Source: Puteibacter caeruleilacunae
GTDB taxonomy: Bacteria; Bacteroidota; Bacteroidia; Bacteroidales; Prolixibacteraceae
Assembly: GCA_005217565.1 (NCBI GenBank)
Contig: SJCO01000022.1
Location: 34,095 to 98,094 of the forward strand
Direction: 5' to 3'
DNA length: 64,000 nucleotides
This document shows, piece by piece, positions 9,953 through 18,567 of this stretch (position 1 is its first letter; the number at the start of each line of letters is the position of its first letter). The notes under the pieces were generated by a model that made no database searches, was not told the DNA's origin, and worked only from the letters and a program-made list of their open reading frames with translations. Position numbers and translations under genes: made by a program.

Positions 9953-10144
9953 CTACAGACATTAGCTGGCCTAACGCCCAGCAATGCGTTGATGTTGTTG
10001 TGGTGGTAAATTGTTTGTATACCACGTTGTTGCTACAGATATTAGCTGGCCTAACGCCCAGCAGCGTGCGTTGATGATTATGTGGTGGTTGATTGCTTGT
10101 ATATCTCGTTGTTGCTACAGCCATTGGCATCCCTAACGGGCTGC
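9951..10144. repeat. REP-like structured direct repeat, two full copies and one partial
   Basis: Copies start at about 9952, 10032 and 10114, each beginning GCTACAGAYATT or a variant. Each full copy carries a small hairpin (GCTGG CCTAACGC CCAGC type) followed by a G/T-rich stretch ending in CGTTGTT; the period is about 81 bp. The third copy has GGCATCCCTAACGGGCTGC instead. Such palindromic units are commonly scattered between genes in Bacteroidota. Whether the neighbouring reverse transcriptase has anything to do with them is unknown. Confidence 0.75.
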
Positions 10145-10251
10145 ATTTCATCGAAGCGATACTGTCTCCCTTTTCCGATTTCCGGTTTCCTATTCCTCTG
10201 GGTACTATCCTTCGCACTTTCCACCTTTTCACCGTTTACCTTTTCACCGTT

Positions 10252-11328
10252 CTACCTTTCCACCACATTCCATCTCAACACCTCTTCGCCCTTCTTTGTC
10301 TTTCCTAACCAGCAGTGGTGTCCCAGAAAATTGAAGGTATGATGTTTAAAGTCGTTGCCATAGTTGGGATTATCACCATAGCCGCAAGCGCTATATGCAC
10401 CAGCTGCAGTTCCGGTATTTTGACCAGCACCAATCTCATTGCCGCCATCGGAGGCACCTAGCCACACCATAAAGCTCTTTCTTTGGTTCAGGTATAGGTA
10501 ATACTTAGCCAGTCGTTTGAAGAGGGTACGGTACACCCTACGTGCATCATTGGCGTTGTTGAATCCCATGATGAAATCATCACAATAGCGAACCATAAAA
10601 CTAGTGTTATGCATTAGAGGTTGAATTCTGCTTACAAACCAATTATCAAGCACGTAGTGCAAGTAAATATTGCTTAGCATTGGAGAGAGAGGGGAACCAG
10701 TAATAAGTCCTTGTGGACGTTCTTCTGGCTTGTTACGGTTTACATTCCCTACGGCCATCCATTCTTCCACCAGGTGCAGGATAACATCATCAGCAATCCT
10801 CTCCTTCAGAAACTCCATCATGTATTCATGATCAATCGAACTAAAGAAGTCATGCAGGTCAGCTTTAATCAGATAACGGTATCCACCATGTGTGATCTGA
10901 TGATGTAGCCACGAATGTCCATCATACTGATCCTTTCCTCTCCGGTACCCAATATTGAAGTTGAAGAACACCTGTTCATACACAGGCTCCAATATCACCT
11001 TCACTGCCTTCTGCAACAACTCATCCTCTAACTGTAACTTGCCCACATCCCTTAACTTGTTCTTTACGATTACCTGTTTCATCTTCACAGCTACGGGATG
11101 GTAAACACCCTCCTTCAGTTCTTTTAGCAGGTAGGGTATGGATATAGACTTGTTCATGCTTTTCAGGGAACGGCCGGAAGGAGATACAAGGGGATGATGT
11201 TTTATTCCTGTAAGACAGAAATTAAGAAGGTCTTCATCGATAAAATTGTGCAGGCCGGATAGTGTTCTATGGTTGTTAGCTTTAATCAACTTTCTCTCTT
11301 TTTTCACTAATTCTGTAATATATCTCAT
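10252..11328 (-). CDS. Group II-like reverse transcriptase lacking maturase/HNH domains
   Basis: This 358-residue RNA-directed DNA polymerase has the fingers-palm motifs in order: LQLEDELLQKAV, RRGKDQYDG, KADLHDFFSSID with metal ligand Asp157, PQGLITGSPLSPMLSN, and VRYCDDF with Asp250-Asp251. FLG at the end (FNFLGHHCWLG) is the last palm motif. The SP in GSPLSP is the group II type, not the SQ of diversity-generating elements. The chain stops about 20 residues after FLG, so the thumb/maturase X domain and endonuclease of intron-encoded proteins are absent. Between LNQRKS and FLG there is a Gly/Asn/Ala-rich insert of about 45 residues. No group II intron domain V is visible nearby, so it is more likely a domesticated or defence-type RT, or a remnant. 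Its RNA template and partner are unknown. Confidence 0.85.
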   Translation of the reverse strand: MRYITELVKKERKLIKANNHRTLSGLHNFIDEDLLNFCLTGIKHHPLVSPSGRSLKSMNKSISIPYLLKELKEGVYHPVAVKMKQVIVKNKLRDVGKLQLEDELLQKAVKVILEPVYEQVFFNFNIGYRRGKDQYDGHSWLHHQITHGGYRYLIKADLHDFFSSIDHEYMMEFLKERIADDVILHLVEEWMAVGNVNRNKPEERPQGLITGSPLSPMLSNIYLHYVLDNWFVSRIQPLMHNTSFMVRYCDDFIMGFNNANDARRVYRTLFKRLAKYYLYLNQRKSFMVWLGASDGGNEIGAGQNTGTAAGAYSACGYGDNPNYGNDFKHHTFNFLGHHCWLGKTKKGEEVLRWNVVER

Positions 11329-11442
11329 GATTCTATTTCTTGGTTAAGCTCTCTGTAGAGGAGACCCTGGTTACACGGTTGAAGTTTTTTCCAGTCAAGA
11401 AGCAGACTGTGTCGATTCTTGGTTTACTGGATTCTTAGATCT

Positions 11443-12435
11443 TCAGATTATTAGACTTGGGCTTCCTTGTTCATTATGCTTTGTTATTTTAATAGTACTG
11501 TTACTAACCTTTGCTACACCTGAAGTCTCTGCAGTTTTCGCGATAGAGCTCTTGCTCTCATCACTCACCATTGACTTGCATACAATTTGAGCAGCCTCTG
11601 CAGTCTTAGCAAAAGCAGTCTTGCTTGAAGAAGCCTCAGCGTCCGCAGTCTTACCTGCAGCTTTAGCCTCAGCAACTTCTTTACATGTAATCCATCGTCT
11701 AACAGCCTTTTTAGGCCTATACACACGTTTTCTTTTGATCACAACATTAGACACAATAGTACTAGGCAGTTGCTCAACAACAAGGCCATCACGCACCTTT
11801 AAACGCTCTGCTATTTCGGGATGAGCCTGTCTTACCTCAGTAAGATACACACCTTCCCATATGGTTTTACGATAATGCTGCTTTATAATGATGTATCCTT
11901 CATCCTCAGCAAGCGTACGGTATTTACTAATGGTAGTATAGTGCAGTTCAAGATTATTGCCAATAAATCGATTAGGTAGTTCGTATTCATGTTTTGTATG
12001 ATGAGCATCCTTATTGAAGTCCCCCTTTAAACACTTCGAAGCTCTCTTCTTGCAATTCAGGAATCGACTACCCCAACTGATTACAGCACCAACACAGAAG
12101 GCTCTGAACTTGATAATATCCTCTATGCTGCAGCCAATGCCACAGTTGTGCTGTTTATCCAATTTTATCTTGATGACTATCTTCTTATATCCCTTAATAT
12201 GTAAGCTTTTGGTGCGGTTATTATAACTGATCCATTTCTTACGGAGCAACCACTGGCGGTGTTTTTCGAATGTCTTTTTACACCAGTGTAGCTTGCTGCA
12301 GATATCGTCGATAACCTCATTGGTGAGTTTAATGTTCCCACTGGCCATATACTTCAAATAGAGGTATAATCGTACCTGGTTAACCTTGCGTTTACGAAGG
12401 CTAAACAATAGTAGGTCAATGGGAACGGTGTACAT
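11443..12435 (-). CDS. Winged-helix-like protein with Ala/Lys/Thr-rich repetitive tail, unknown function
   Basis: I do not recognise this 330-residue protein by name. Residues ~18-75 (LYLYLKYMASGNIKL ... CKKTFEKHRQWLLRKKWI) and ~150-195 (LPNRFIGNNLELHYTTISKYRTLAEDEGYI) both read like winged helix-turn-helix units, reminiscent of the duplicated winged-helix layout of plasmid replication initiators; this is inference from pattern only. Residues ~245-330 are low complexity with imperfect AKTAEA-type repeats. It is the first gene of the minus-strand island and faces the noncoding region with the repeat arrays at 13281-13520. A DNA-binding role at those arrays is a testable possibility, not a demonstrated one. 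Confidence 0.6.
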   Translation of the reverse strand: MYTVPIDLLLFSLRKRKVNQVRLYLYLKYMASGNIKLTNEVIDDICSKLHWCKKTFEKHRQWLLRKKWISYNNRTKSLHIKGYKKIVIKIKLDKQHNCGIGCSIEDIIKFRAFCVGAVISWGSRFLNCKKRASKCLKGDFNKDAHHTKHEYELPNRFIGNNLELHYTTISKYRTLAEDEGYIIIKQHYRKTIWEGVYLTEVRQAHPEIAERLKVRDGLVVEQLPSTIVSNVVIKRKRVYRPKKAVRRWITCKEVAEAKAAGKTADAEASSSKTAFAKTAEAAQIVCKSMVSDESKSSIAKTAETSGVAKVSNSTIKITKHNEQGSPSLII

Positions 12436-13280
12436 TGGTAATGTGATTAGAAGTTGGTGAAAACTTGAATGTTAACGGCCAATTAATTAGTTTTTATCAC
12501 GCTTTACTTCAGGTTTATTGTCAGGTAGGCAAAACCTTCGATAGTTTCCAGATGATGTGGTATCCAAACTCTGGTTACCAACAATAAGTTTTGATGTTGA
12601 CATTGAGTCAATAGATGAGTTTCCAATATTCCTCATGGTGTTTTGATTTAAAGATTACTGGATCCTCAGACGAGAAGACCAACAGGCATTACGCCTGGGG
12701 GTCCAGATGATAACTTAATTTCCAGAAATTTAGACACTACGGGTTAGGGCATATAAACTATGCCAAACACAGTACTACTAAAATTCTGAATACTCGATGT
12801 TCATGACGGTAGAACCACGACAATGTGCATGTCTTTTGTGTTCTGCGAACTAATTTCTTTTGACCTGCTATTCAGGCTTTACCAACATGTCCATCACAGT
12901 AACTCGAATCGGCCGATTCATGTCTGTGAGCTAATATTTGAGACTCAACTCTACGTTTTTCGTGTCGAGAGCTTCCCTCTGCATCGTTAGCGTAACGATT
13001 GCTCTTTTCAATTTACCACCATCTTTCGCCTCATCGATTGAGATCAAAAATCATATCAGCCCTCAGGCCTCAATGACCATCTTCCAGGCAACGTTAATAA
13101 GAAGTGATCATCAATCATCTTCCTCTCCAAGGTGGATAAATTTCAGCGTGCATTTCTGCTTTAAAGAACTTTCATTATTGCCGTGAGATGCATCGTTCTT
13201 TGAATCTCACAATGCAATTTTAAGAGATATTTCTCAGAACTCAAAACGACTTGAAGCGAGGTACTTGAGAAGTGCTTTAC

Positions 13281-13330
13281 CAAAAGTCACGAAAAGTCAC
13301 CAAAAGTCACGAAAAGTCACGAAAAGTCAC
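13281..13330 (+). repeat. Five phased 10-bp iteron-like repeats
   Basis: Five consecutive perfect units of SAAAAGTCAC (S = C or G) occur with no spacers. They are followed at once by an A run and a strongly AT-rich tract (13331-13365). Helical phasing plus an adjoining AT tract resembles an iteron/unwinding arrangement. Confidence 0.85.
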
Positions 13331-13454
13331 CAAAAAAAAGTTGAAATTTTTTTGATTTTTTTTTCGAGTGACCATTTTTGAGGGTGTTTTTGACGGTGAT
13401 TTTTGTCATTTGTCAAGTTTCAGAAACAACCAGATCAGAAAAAGCAGAGATGGG

Positions 13455-13520
13455 TCAAAGCCTTCTCAAAGCCTTCTCCGAGCCTTGTCAAACTCCTATC
13501 AAAGCCTACTCAAAGTGCCT
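13455..13520 (+). repeat. Six 11-bp direct repeats
   Basis: Six consecutive 11-bp units follow the consensus TCAAAGCCTTC (two perfect, four with 2-4 changes). The array overlaps the left arm of a 12-bp inverted repeat (13495-13506 with 13529-13540). Confidence 0.8.
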
Positions 13521-13540
13521 AATATAAAGGCTTTGATAGG
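13495..13540. repeat. 12-bp perfect inverted repeat
   Basis: CCTATCAAAGCC (13495-13506) and GGCTTTGATAGG (13529-13540) are perfect complements around a 22-nt loop. The left arm is made of units of the 11-bp array, so the inverted copy is a seventh unit in opposite orientation. Confidence 0.8.
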
Positions 13541-13783
13541 AATTAGTAGGGAGTTAGTAGTGAATTGGAGTGTGAATGAATCCGAGATTTATAACAGAAA
13601 AAGCCGAGTTATGATAAAGAGCATGTTTAATTATCCTGAAATGACACGCATTTGCTGATCGCTGATAAGAACGCGATAACAACAGGTGAAAGCAAGTATC
13701 AGTATGTCGTCATTATAGAATTTAGTTTATAAACACCCCTACACCCGTTTAATGCGCCGATAATTTAGCATGCTGTCAATTAA

Positions 13784-13978
13784 ATAAAATTTGCAGCACT
13801 TCAAGATTCGCTAACACCTCGCCAGAAAGAGATATTTCAATTAAGCCGAGAAGAAGGATTAGTGCACAAAGAAATTATGGAATGGATAACATCATCATTA
13901 TCCACTAACCTTCATCAGCGTGCATGGATCTTTGATATACGCGTGAAGGAGGAGAAAAGGAAAGAGGCTATCTTTTAG
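13784..13978 (+). pseudogene. Relic of an ECF sigma factor (region 4)
   Basis: An open frame without a plausible start encodes LQDSLTPRQKEIFQLSREEG followed by LVHKEI, which is the region 4 entry of ECF sigma factors (LPPRQREIF.LSR.EGL..KEIA). The expected recognition helix is lost after KEI and replaced by unrelated residues until the stop at 13976. Region 2 is missing upstream. It is too short for most gene finders. The stop lies inside a hairpin that recurs just upstream of the intact ECF sigma gene at 18755, so the two sites may share history. Confidence 0.6.
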
Positions 13979-13991
13979 GATATGGCCTCTT
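13962..13991 (+). terminator. Hairpin, copy 1 of a 40-bp direct repeat
   Basis: AAGAGGC pairs with GCCTCTT, with an inner TATC/GATA stem. The surrounding 40 bp (13952-13991) match 18559-18598 at 37 positions. It has a terminator-like shape but a poor T run. Confidence 0.55.
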
Positions 13992-14105
13992 CTTGACAGG
14001 GACAGGTGGCTCATCCTAAAAAAAGTGTCTCAATCATAGGTTATGCTTGCTATAATAATCTATCTTCGTATCGTATTACAGATCGCTTAAATTATAGTTG
14101 CATAC

Positions 14106-15221
14106 ATGAACCTACTCAATATTATCCCTATCATTGGAGCATCATGGGGAATTCTGTTTTCCTTGTTTATTGTAACAAATAAAAACATCCATGCCAATAA
14201 TCGCAAAGCAAAGAGTATCCTTGTTTTAATTATTCTTTTGCTTACCCACAATTTGATTGATTCATATTACAGCTATAATAATTTTGAGACGATGTTTTGG
14301 TCGGGGTATTCATACCTTCATTATCATTTGGTTGGTTACCTGATCTTGCTTTATACGAGCTCGTTATTAAAGCTGACGAAGGTTTTAAAGGGCTTTCATT
14401 TCTTCATCATCATGGTGACCATTGTTCGATTTGTTGCGCTTTCAATGTTGATTGACGGTGAGGACTCATTCAAACAATTAGCAACTACTAGTGATATCTT
14501 GATTCTAGATTACTTGATTGCATTGTTCTCAAATATCATCCCCCTTATTCGATTATACTTTAAGCTCCGTAAAATGAAATTTGCGGTAAAACTTGTAGGT
14601 AAGAGTAAGACTGAATTTATCTGGTTGAGAAATATTATCGGACTCTCAATCCTCATATATCTTGCAATTTTCCAGAGTAACATTGTTTCGGTTTTTTGGG
14701 AAAAAGAATGGTTCTTTTTTATGAAAATTGAGTCGCTTATTACAAGCTTCTTTTTCTTCGGTTTTGCGGTTTTAGCAATTCGTTTCCCGGTCTTTACAAT
14801 TCAAGGTGATTATGAAGAGCTGCAGACTTCCAGGGCCAATAAAAAATATGCAAAATCTTCGTTGAAAAGCGATACCTCGGAACAGCTTTGGGAAAAGATT
14901 ACCGATGTTATGGACAACAGGAAGCTATGGCAGAATCCTGAAATCAGACTTAATAATCTTGCCGAAGAAGTTAATGAAACAGTCCATCATGTTTCTCAGG
15001 TTATTAATGAACGAAAGCAACTCAACTTCTTTGATTTTATTAATCAGTATCGAATTAACGAAGCCAGGGAACTATTGACAACAGAAAAAGGAAAGCATTT
15101 TAAGATACTTGCAATTGCTTTTGAGGTTGGTTTTAATAGTAAAACCACCTTTTATACTGCTTTTAAGAAAGAAACCGGATTAACTCCTTCAGAATACAGG
15201 AAGATTCATAACAAGTTGTAA
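14106..15221 (+). CDS. Membrane-anchored AraC-family transcriptional regulator
   Basis: The first ~230 of 371 residues contain about six or seven hydrophobic helices, starting IIPIIGASWGILFSLFIV. The C-terminal ~100 residues form an AraC-type double HTH (LNNLAEEVNETVHHVSQVIN ... ILAIAFEVGFNSKTTFYTAF ... GLTPSEYRK). This architecture, common in Bacteroidota, keeps the DNA-binding part at the membrane, presumably responding to a membrane or periplasmic signal. The three genes downstream in the same direction (a secreted protein, a small membrane protein and a TonB-dependent receptor) are candidate targets. Signal and target are unknown. Confidence 0.88.
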   Translation: MNLLNIIPIIGASWGILFSLFIVTNKNIHANNRKAKSILVLIILLLTHNLIDSYYSYNNFETMFWSGYSYLHYHLVGYLILLYTSSLLKLTKVLKGFHFFIIMVTIVRFVALSMLIDGEDSFKQLATTSDILILDYLIALFSNIIPLIRLYFKLRKMKFAVKLVGKSKTEFIWLRNIIGLSILIYLAIFQSNIVSVFWEKEWFFFMKIESLITSFFFFGFAVLAIRFPVFTIQGDYEELQTSRANKKYAKSSLKSDTSEQLWEKITDVMDNRKLWQNPEIRLNNLAEEVNETVHHVSQVINERKQLNFFDFINQYRINEARELLTTEKGKHFKILAIAFEVGFNSKTTFYTAFKKETGLTPSEYRKIHNKL

Positions 15222-15387
15222 ACCTATTGTTTATATGTCCGCCCCGATAAACCTGAACACCTATGTTTTTTTTAATTAGTCCCGTTTTATAGCCTCGGAA
15301 GACTAGCGTAATGGTATGCCCTATGTTTGCCTAAGAATTCAATTGAGTTCGGATCAAATATTTAATAACCATTTAAAATTTAACAAA

Positions 15388-15780
15388 ATGAATAGGGTTC
15401 TATTTTTAATTATTGCCATTGTTTTGGCAAGTTTTACGCAGGTTTTCGCACAGAAAGAAACATCTCTTATTGGCAGGTGGAAAGTAAAGATGGAAGGCAC
15501 TGACGAAGATTCAGTGATTGAGTTCAGGAACAATGGAAAGGTGAATGGATACATTGTGGAGTATACCGATGAGTCGGGTAATAAACAAGAAGCCTTCGAA
15601 AAAGCGGTCACGGATATTACATTCAATGGAGAAAAGGGGAAATGCAGATACTCCTTCGAATGGGAAGATGAGTCTTACGAAGTAGATGCCAAACTGATGA
15701 TGAAGAAGTCAGGCATTATTGAAGTTTCCTACCGGTACGAAGGTTATACGCTAAAAGAAACCTGGACAAAGATCAAATAA
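15388..15780 (+). CDS. Secreted small beta-barrel-like (lipocalin-like) protein
   Basis: The start at 15388 is preferred because it opens directly with a signal peptide (MNRVLFLIIAIVLASFTQVFA, cleavage before QKE); the extra 24 residues of the longer frame look non-coding. The mature ~110 residues are rich in beta strand: LIGRWKVKMEG, VIEFRNNGKVNGYIV, CRYSFEWEDESYEVDAKL, IIEVSYRYEGYTLKETW. This pattern resembles small lipocalin-like or DUF2147-like periplasmic proteins of Bacteroidota. No catalytic motif is visible and the function is unknown. It lies between the AraC-type regulator and a small membrane protein. Confidence 0.65.
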   Translation: MNRVLFLIIAIVLASFTQVFAQKETSLIGRWKVKMEGTDEDSVIEFRNNGKVNGYIVEYTDESGNKQEAFEKAVTDITFNGEKGKCRYSFEWEDESYEVDAKLMMKKSGIIEVSYRYEGYTLKETWTKIK

Positions 15781-15880
15781 AAGATACACTGTAGTGTTGC
15801 TGTCCGTCAGTTAATATGAATGCAGGGATTGGTAATGATGGACAGCTATAAACTCCCGTTATCACTTAAAACAAGGTATT

Positions 15881-16132
15881 ATGAAAGAGAAGAATAAAGA
15901 CTTGATCAAGTTTATTACGGTAATGGCTGTGTTTATGGCTGGAATGATTGTGATGATTGTACACCATATACACTCTTGGTGGATTTGGTTGGTTTACATC
16001 TCCATTTGGACTTATGCCGAGGCTATAATAGCACGAAATTTTCATCTGAAGTGGTGGGCTTGGGTAGTTATTATTGGAGGAATATCTATTCTCGATTTGA
16101 TAATCATCTCCACTTTAAATAATTGGAATTAA
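15881..16132 (+). CDS. Small two-helix membrane protein, unknown function
   Basis: This 83-residue protein has two clear hydrophobic helices (FITVMAVFMAGMIVMIVHHI and WAWVVIIGGISILDLIII) with a Trp-rich segment between them. No known family is recognised. The ATG at 15881 follows a short gap after the lipocalin-like gene, and the frame has good codon use for this genome. It may be co-expressed with the TonB-dependent receptor downstream. Confidence 0.6.
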   Translation: MKEKNKDLIKFITVMAVFMAGMIVMIVHHIHSWWIWLVYISIWTYAEAIIARNFHLKWWAWVVIIGGISILDLIIISTLNNWN

Positions 16133-16202
16133 TACGACGACCCTCGCAGTTTCTTAATGCTTAGAAACGAATAATGCAGGTTAGAATAACGAGATATTGA
16201 AT

Positions 16203-18488
16203 ATGAAAAAATTAAGAATTGTTTTAATATTAGGTTGCTTATTGATGTTTGGATTGCAATTGCAAGCACAATATAAAATCACAGGAAAGGTAGTGGATCA
16301 AAAAAACAATCCTCAGGCATTTGCGAATATAGCGTTATATACGTTGGATCACCAGTTGGTTGGGGGAGTCGCATCTGCAGCTGAAGGTGGATTTGTTTTG
16401 CCCGTAAAGAATCATGAAAAGTATAAATTGGTAGTTTCTCTTATGGGATATGAAAAGAAGGAAATCGATAATATTTCGATCAGCAAGGAAAATACTGATT
16501 TGGGATTGATACACTTAAACGAGTCAACCGAATTATTATCGGAGGTGAATGTTAAAGGAAGGCGAAAGATAATTGAAACTAGTCCTGGGATGCAGGCTAT
16601 TAACGTAACTCCAGAGCTTGTGAGCATGGGTGGGAATATGGGAACAATTCTAAAACAGATTCCTTCTGTTGAAGTGTCACCTAAAGGAACTTTGAAGATT
16701 AGAGGAAGTGGTAATGTTTTGATCTTAATTAACGGTCGTAAGTCAGTACTAACGCTAAATCCTCAAAATCTGTTAAAGATGATTCCTGTTGCATCCATCG
16801 AAAGAATTGAGGTTATTACCTCACCATCTCCTAAATATGATAGTGAAGGGGTGGATGCCATTATTAACGTGATTTTTAAGCGTGGTAGAATGGATTGTTT
16901 TAATTCCAGTATTGGAGGTTATGTAGATGTTGCAGGCCTGGGATCAGGCGTCATGTCTACTTTTAAAAAGGGAAAGTGGGATGTGTCTGGAATTTTAGGA
17001 TACTATAAGTCAAAACTGCCCTACAAAATTAGAAGTGTCCGTCAGGATTTAAATAATGCTGGGAGAGACTTGTTTACATCGGCTAAAGGTGACTTTAAGA
17101 TGAATAGCAGTTATTTTTCGTTGACAACAAATTATGAGATTGCTCCCAAAGAAAATTTAACGCTGGAAGCAACACATAGTAAGTATGATTCTAAATCGGA
17201 TGAAAAATCGAAAAACACGACTAAACTGCATAAAGATCGGTTGATTCACGCTATCGAAGATCACGATTTTTCAGGCTCCGACATTTCATTAACCTATGAG
17301 AAGGAATATTCATTAGGCAGGCGTTTAGACATCAATCTAAATGTATCTGATGGAAGTCTGGATAGTAAGCTGAAAATCTTTGAAACAATCGATGATCTGG
17401 ATATTAATACGCATAATCCCAGTAATGCTGACTACCAGATGGGGCAGTTGAAATTGGATTATCAGGATTCTTTGTTCTCGAAAGTCGGTATAGAGAGCGG
17501 CTTATCAGCAAATGGATTAAAGTTTAAGGTTGATCAGGATAATCAACGTTTCTTCAATAAATCGAAATATGATTTCCTTCAGCAGCAGTACAATGCGTAT
17601 TGGATTGGGAAAGTGAGTCTTGGTAAGGTTATGCTTGGTGCAGGTGGTCGTTTCGAAGTATTTCATAGCAACGGAAAAGAGAAATTGAAGAATGTAAAAA
17701 TTAATCAGCGGTACTTTAAGGTTTTGCCCAATGTGATGTGCCAGTACAACTTTCGAGAGGGATTGCCTGCTCACAGTATCTCATTGATATACAATCAAAA
17801 ATTTAATAGACCGCAATATGAGCAATTAAATCCGACATTGCAGGTTCAGGATCCATTCAACGTGTTAAAGGGGAATACGAATCTGAAACCAGAGCGTGTG
17901 AATAATATGGAGCTGTTTCATGAAATCAGAACTGCTGAACATAGCATTACCACGACCCTGTTTGGTCGTTCTACACACGATGTTATTCAGCGGGTTTACG
18001 AGATTCAGGATAAGGTGATTACAACGAGTTTTGAAAATTATTCGAATTCACATTCTGCGGGAATTGATTCCAGATATATGTTGAAAGCATTTGATCAAAT
18101 AGATTTTTCGGTTGGATTTCTAGGGATGAGAAAGTGGTTTCCGAAATCAAAAGACAATAAATTAAAGGTTAACCGTAGCGGCTACAATTGGAATGTAAAG
18201 TCTGAATTAAAGATAAGAACAGGGAAGGGGCCTGTGATGGACTTTAAATATGCTTATTATGGTAAGAACACAGAAGCGTATTCAGCTAGAAAAGCATACT
18301 CAAAGTTTGATATGCATTTATCACAAAGCTTTTTTCAAGGTTTTATGACAGTGGGACTTAATGCTGAAGATTTATTTAAAACAGCTCAGGAAGAGATTTG
18401 GGTTACGACTATTGATAACCTAAAAACGAGACAGACCTGGAAAACTCTCAATAGAAACTTCTCCTTGTCGGTGTACATGAATTTTTAG
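16203..18488 (+). CDS. TonB-dependent outer membrane receptor (non-SusC type)
   Basis: The ATG at 16203 is chosen over the TTG two codons upstream; it opens with a signal peptide ending LQLQAQ. Residues ~25-105 are a CarboxypepD_reg-like beta-sandwich (ITGKVVDQKNNPQAFANIALY), ~115-220 a plug domain (ILKQIPSVEVSPKGTLKIRG...VLILINGRKS...IERIEVITSPSPKYDSEG), and the rest an outer-membrane barrel ending in an aromatic (FSLSVYMNF). At 762 residues it is shorter than SusC, and no SusD partner follows. Such receptors import metals, peptides or small molecules; the substrate here is unknown. The gene is probably under the nearby AraC-type regulator. Confidence 0.88.
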   Translation: MKKLRIVLILGCLLMFGLQLQAQYKITGKVVDQKNNPQAFANIALYTLDHQLVGGVASAAEGGFVLPVKNHEKYKLVVSLMGYEKKEIDNISISKENTDLGLIHLNESTELLSEVNVKGRRKIIETSPGMQAINVTPELVSMGGNMGTILKQIPSVEVSPKGTLKIRGSGNVLILINGRKSVLTLNPQNLLKMIPVASIERIEVITSPSPKYDSEGVDAIINVIFKRGRMDCFNSSIGGYVDVAGLGSGVMSTFKKGKWDVSGILGYYKSKLPYKIRSVRQDLNNAGRDLFTSAKGDFKMNSSYFSLTTNYEIAPKENLTLEATHSKYDSKSDEKSKNTTKLHKDRLIHAIEDHDFSGSDISLTYEKEYSLGRRLDINLNVSDGSLDSKLKIFETIDDLDINTHNPSNADYQMGQLKLDYQDSLFSKVGIESGLSANGLKFKVDQDNQRFFNKSKYDFLQQQYNAYWIGKVSLGKVMLGAGGRFEVFHSNGKEKLKNVKINQRYFKVLPNVMCQYNFREGLPAHSISLIYNQKFNRPQYEQLNPTLQVQDPFNVLKGNTNLKPERVNNMELFHEIRTAEHSITTTLFGRSTHDVIQRVYEIQDKVITTSFENYSNSHSAGIDSRYMLKAFDQIDFSVGFLGMRKWFPKSKDNKLKVNRSGYNWNVKSELKIRTGKGPVMDFKYAYYGKNTEAYSARKAYSKFDMHLSQSFFQGFMTVGLNAEDLFKTAQEEIWVTTIDNLKTRQTWKTLNRNFSLSVYMNF

Positions 18489-18567
18489 TGATATATCCAC
18501 AGCCTTGCTAGGGCTGCCTCAATATGCTTCCAGATCCTTCTGGGCGCTGAAAGGTATCGAGAAAAAG

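Larger units (their letters stand above)
9661..10251. other. Intergenic region with repeats, no gene
   Basis: Open frames on either strand here run across repeated and structured DNA and show no protein-like composition. The stretch holds a phased 10-bp array (9701-9760), a long hairpin (9928-9952), a REP-like repeat (9951-10144) and a pyrimidine-rich tract with a doubled TTTTCACCGTT motif (10220-10245) near the end of the reverse transcriptase gene. Confidence 0.7.
12436..13783. other. Long noncoding region with repeat arrays
   Basis: About 1.35 kb without a credible gene. It contains short hairpins (CAGGC-ATTA-GCCTG near 12684; ATCGTTA-GCG-TAACGAT at 12983-12999; GTGAGAT...ATCTCAC at 13183-13210), a 10-bp array, an A/T tract and an 11-bp array with an inverted repeat. 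Open frames across it are short, overlap the repeats and have no protein-like pattern. The combination of iterons next to an AT-rich tract resembles a replication or partition site, but could also be an operator region. Confidence 0.6.

Noticed and set aside
9813..10342. Several overlapping open frames on both strands
   Set aside because: They run through REP-like repeats and the pyrimidine-rich tract; compositions are not protein-like.
10252..11328. Diversity-generating retroelement
   Set aside because: The RT has GSPLSP and not the SQ motif of DGR RTs, no Avd-like gene is next to it, and no template/variable repeat pair with adenine-specific differences was seen.
10252..12435. Complete group II intron
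   Set aside because: No domain V-like hairpin and no maturase or HNH domain found on either side of the RT gene.
12938..13186. 82-codon frame on the plus strand
   Set aside because: Begins inside hairpins, no homology pattern, no ribosome binding site.
9701..13520. CRISPR array
   Set aside because: The repeats are 10-11 bp and contiguous without spacers, and no cas genes are present.
13368..13658. 96-codon open frame across the 11-bp repeats
   Set aside because: Its sequence is dictated by the direct repeats and the A/T tract, with no protein-like pattern.
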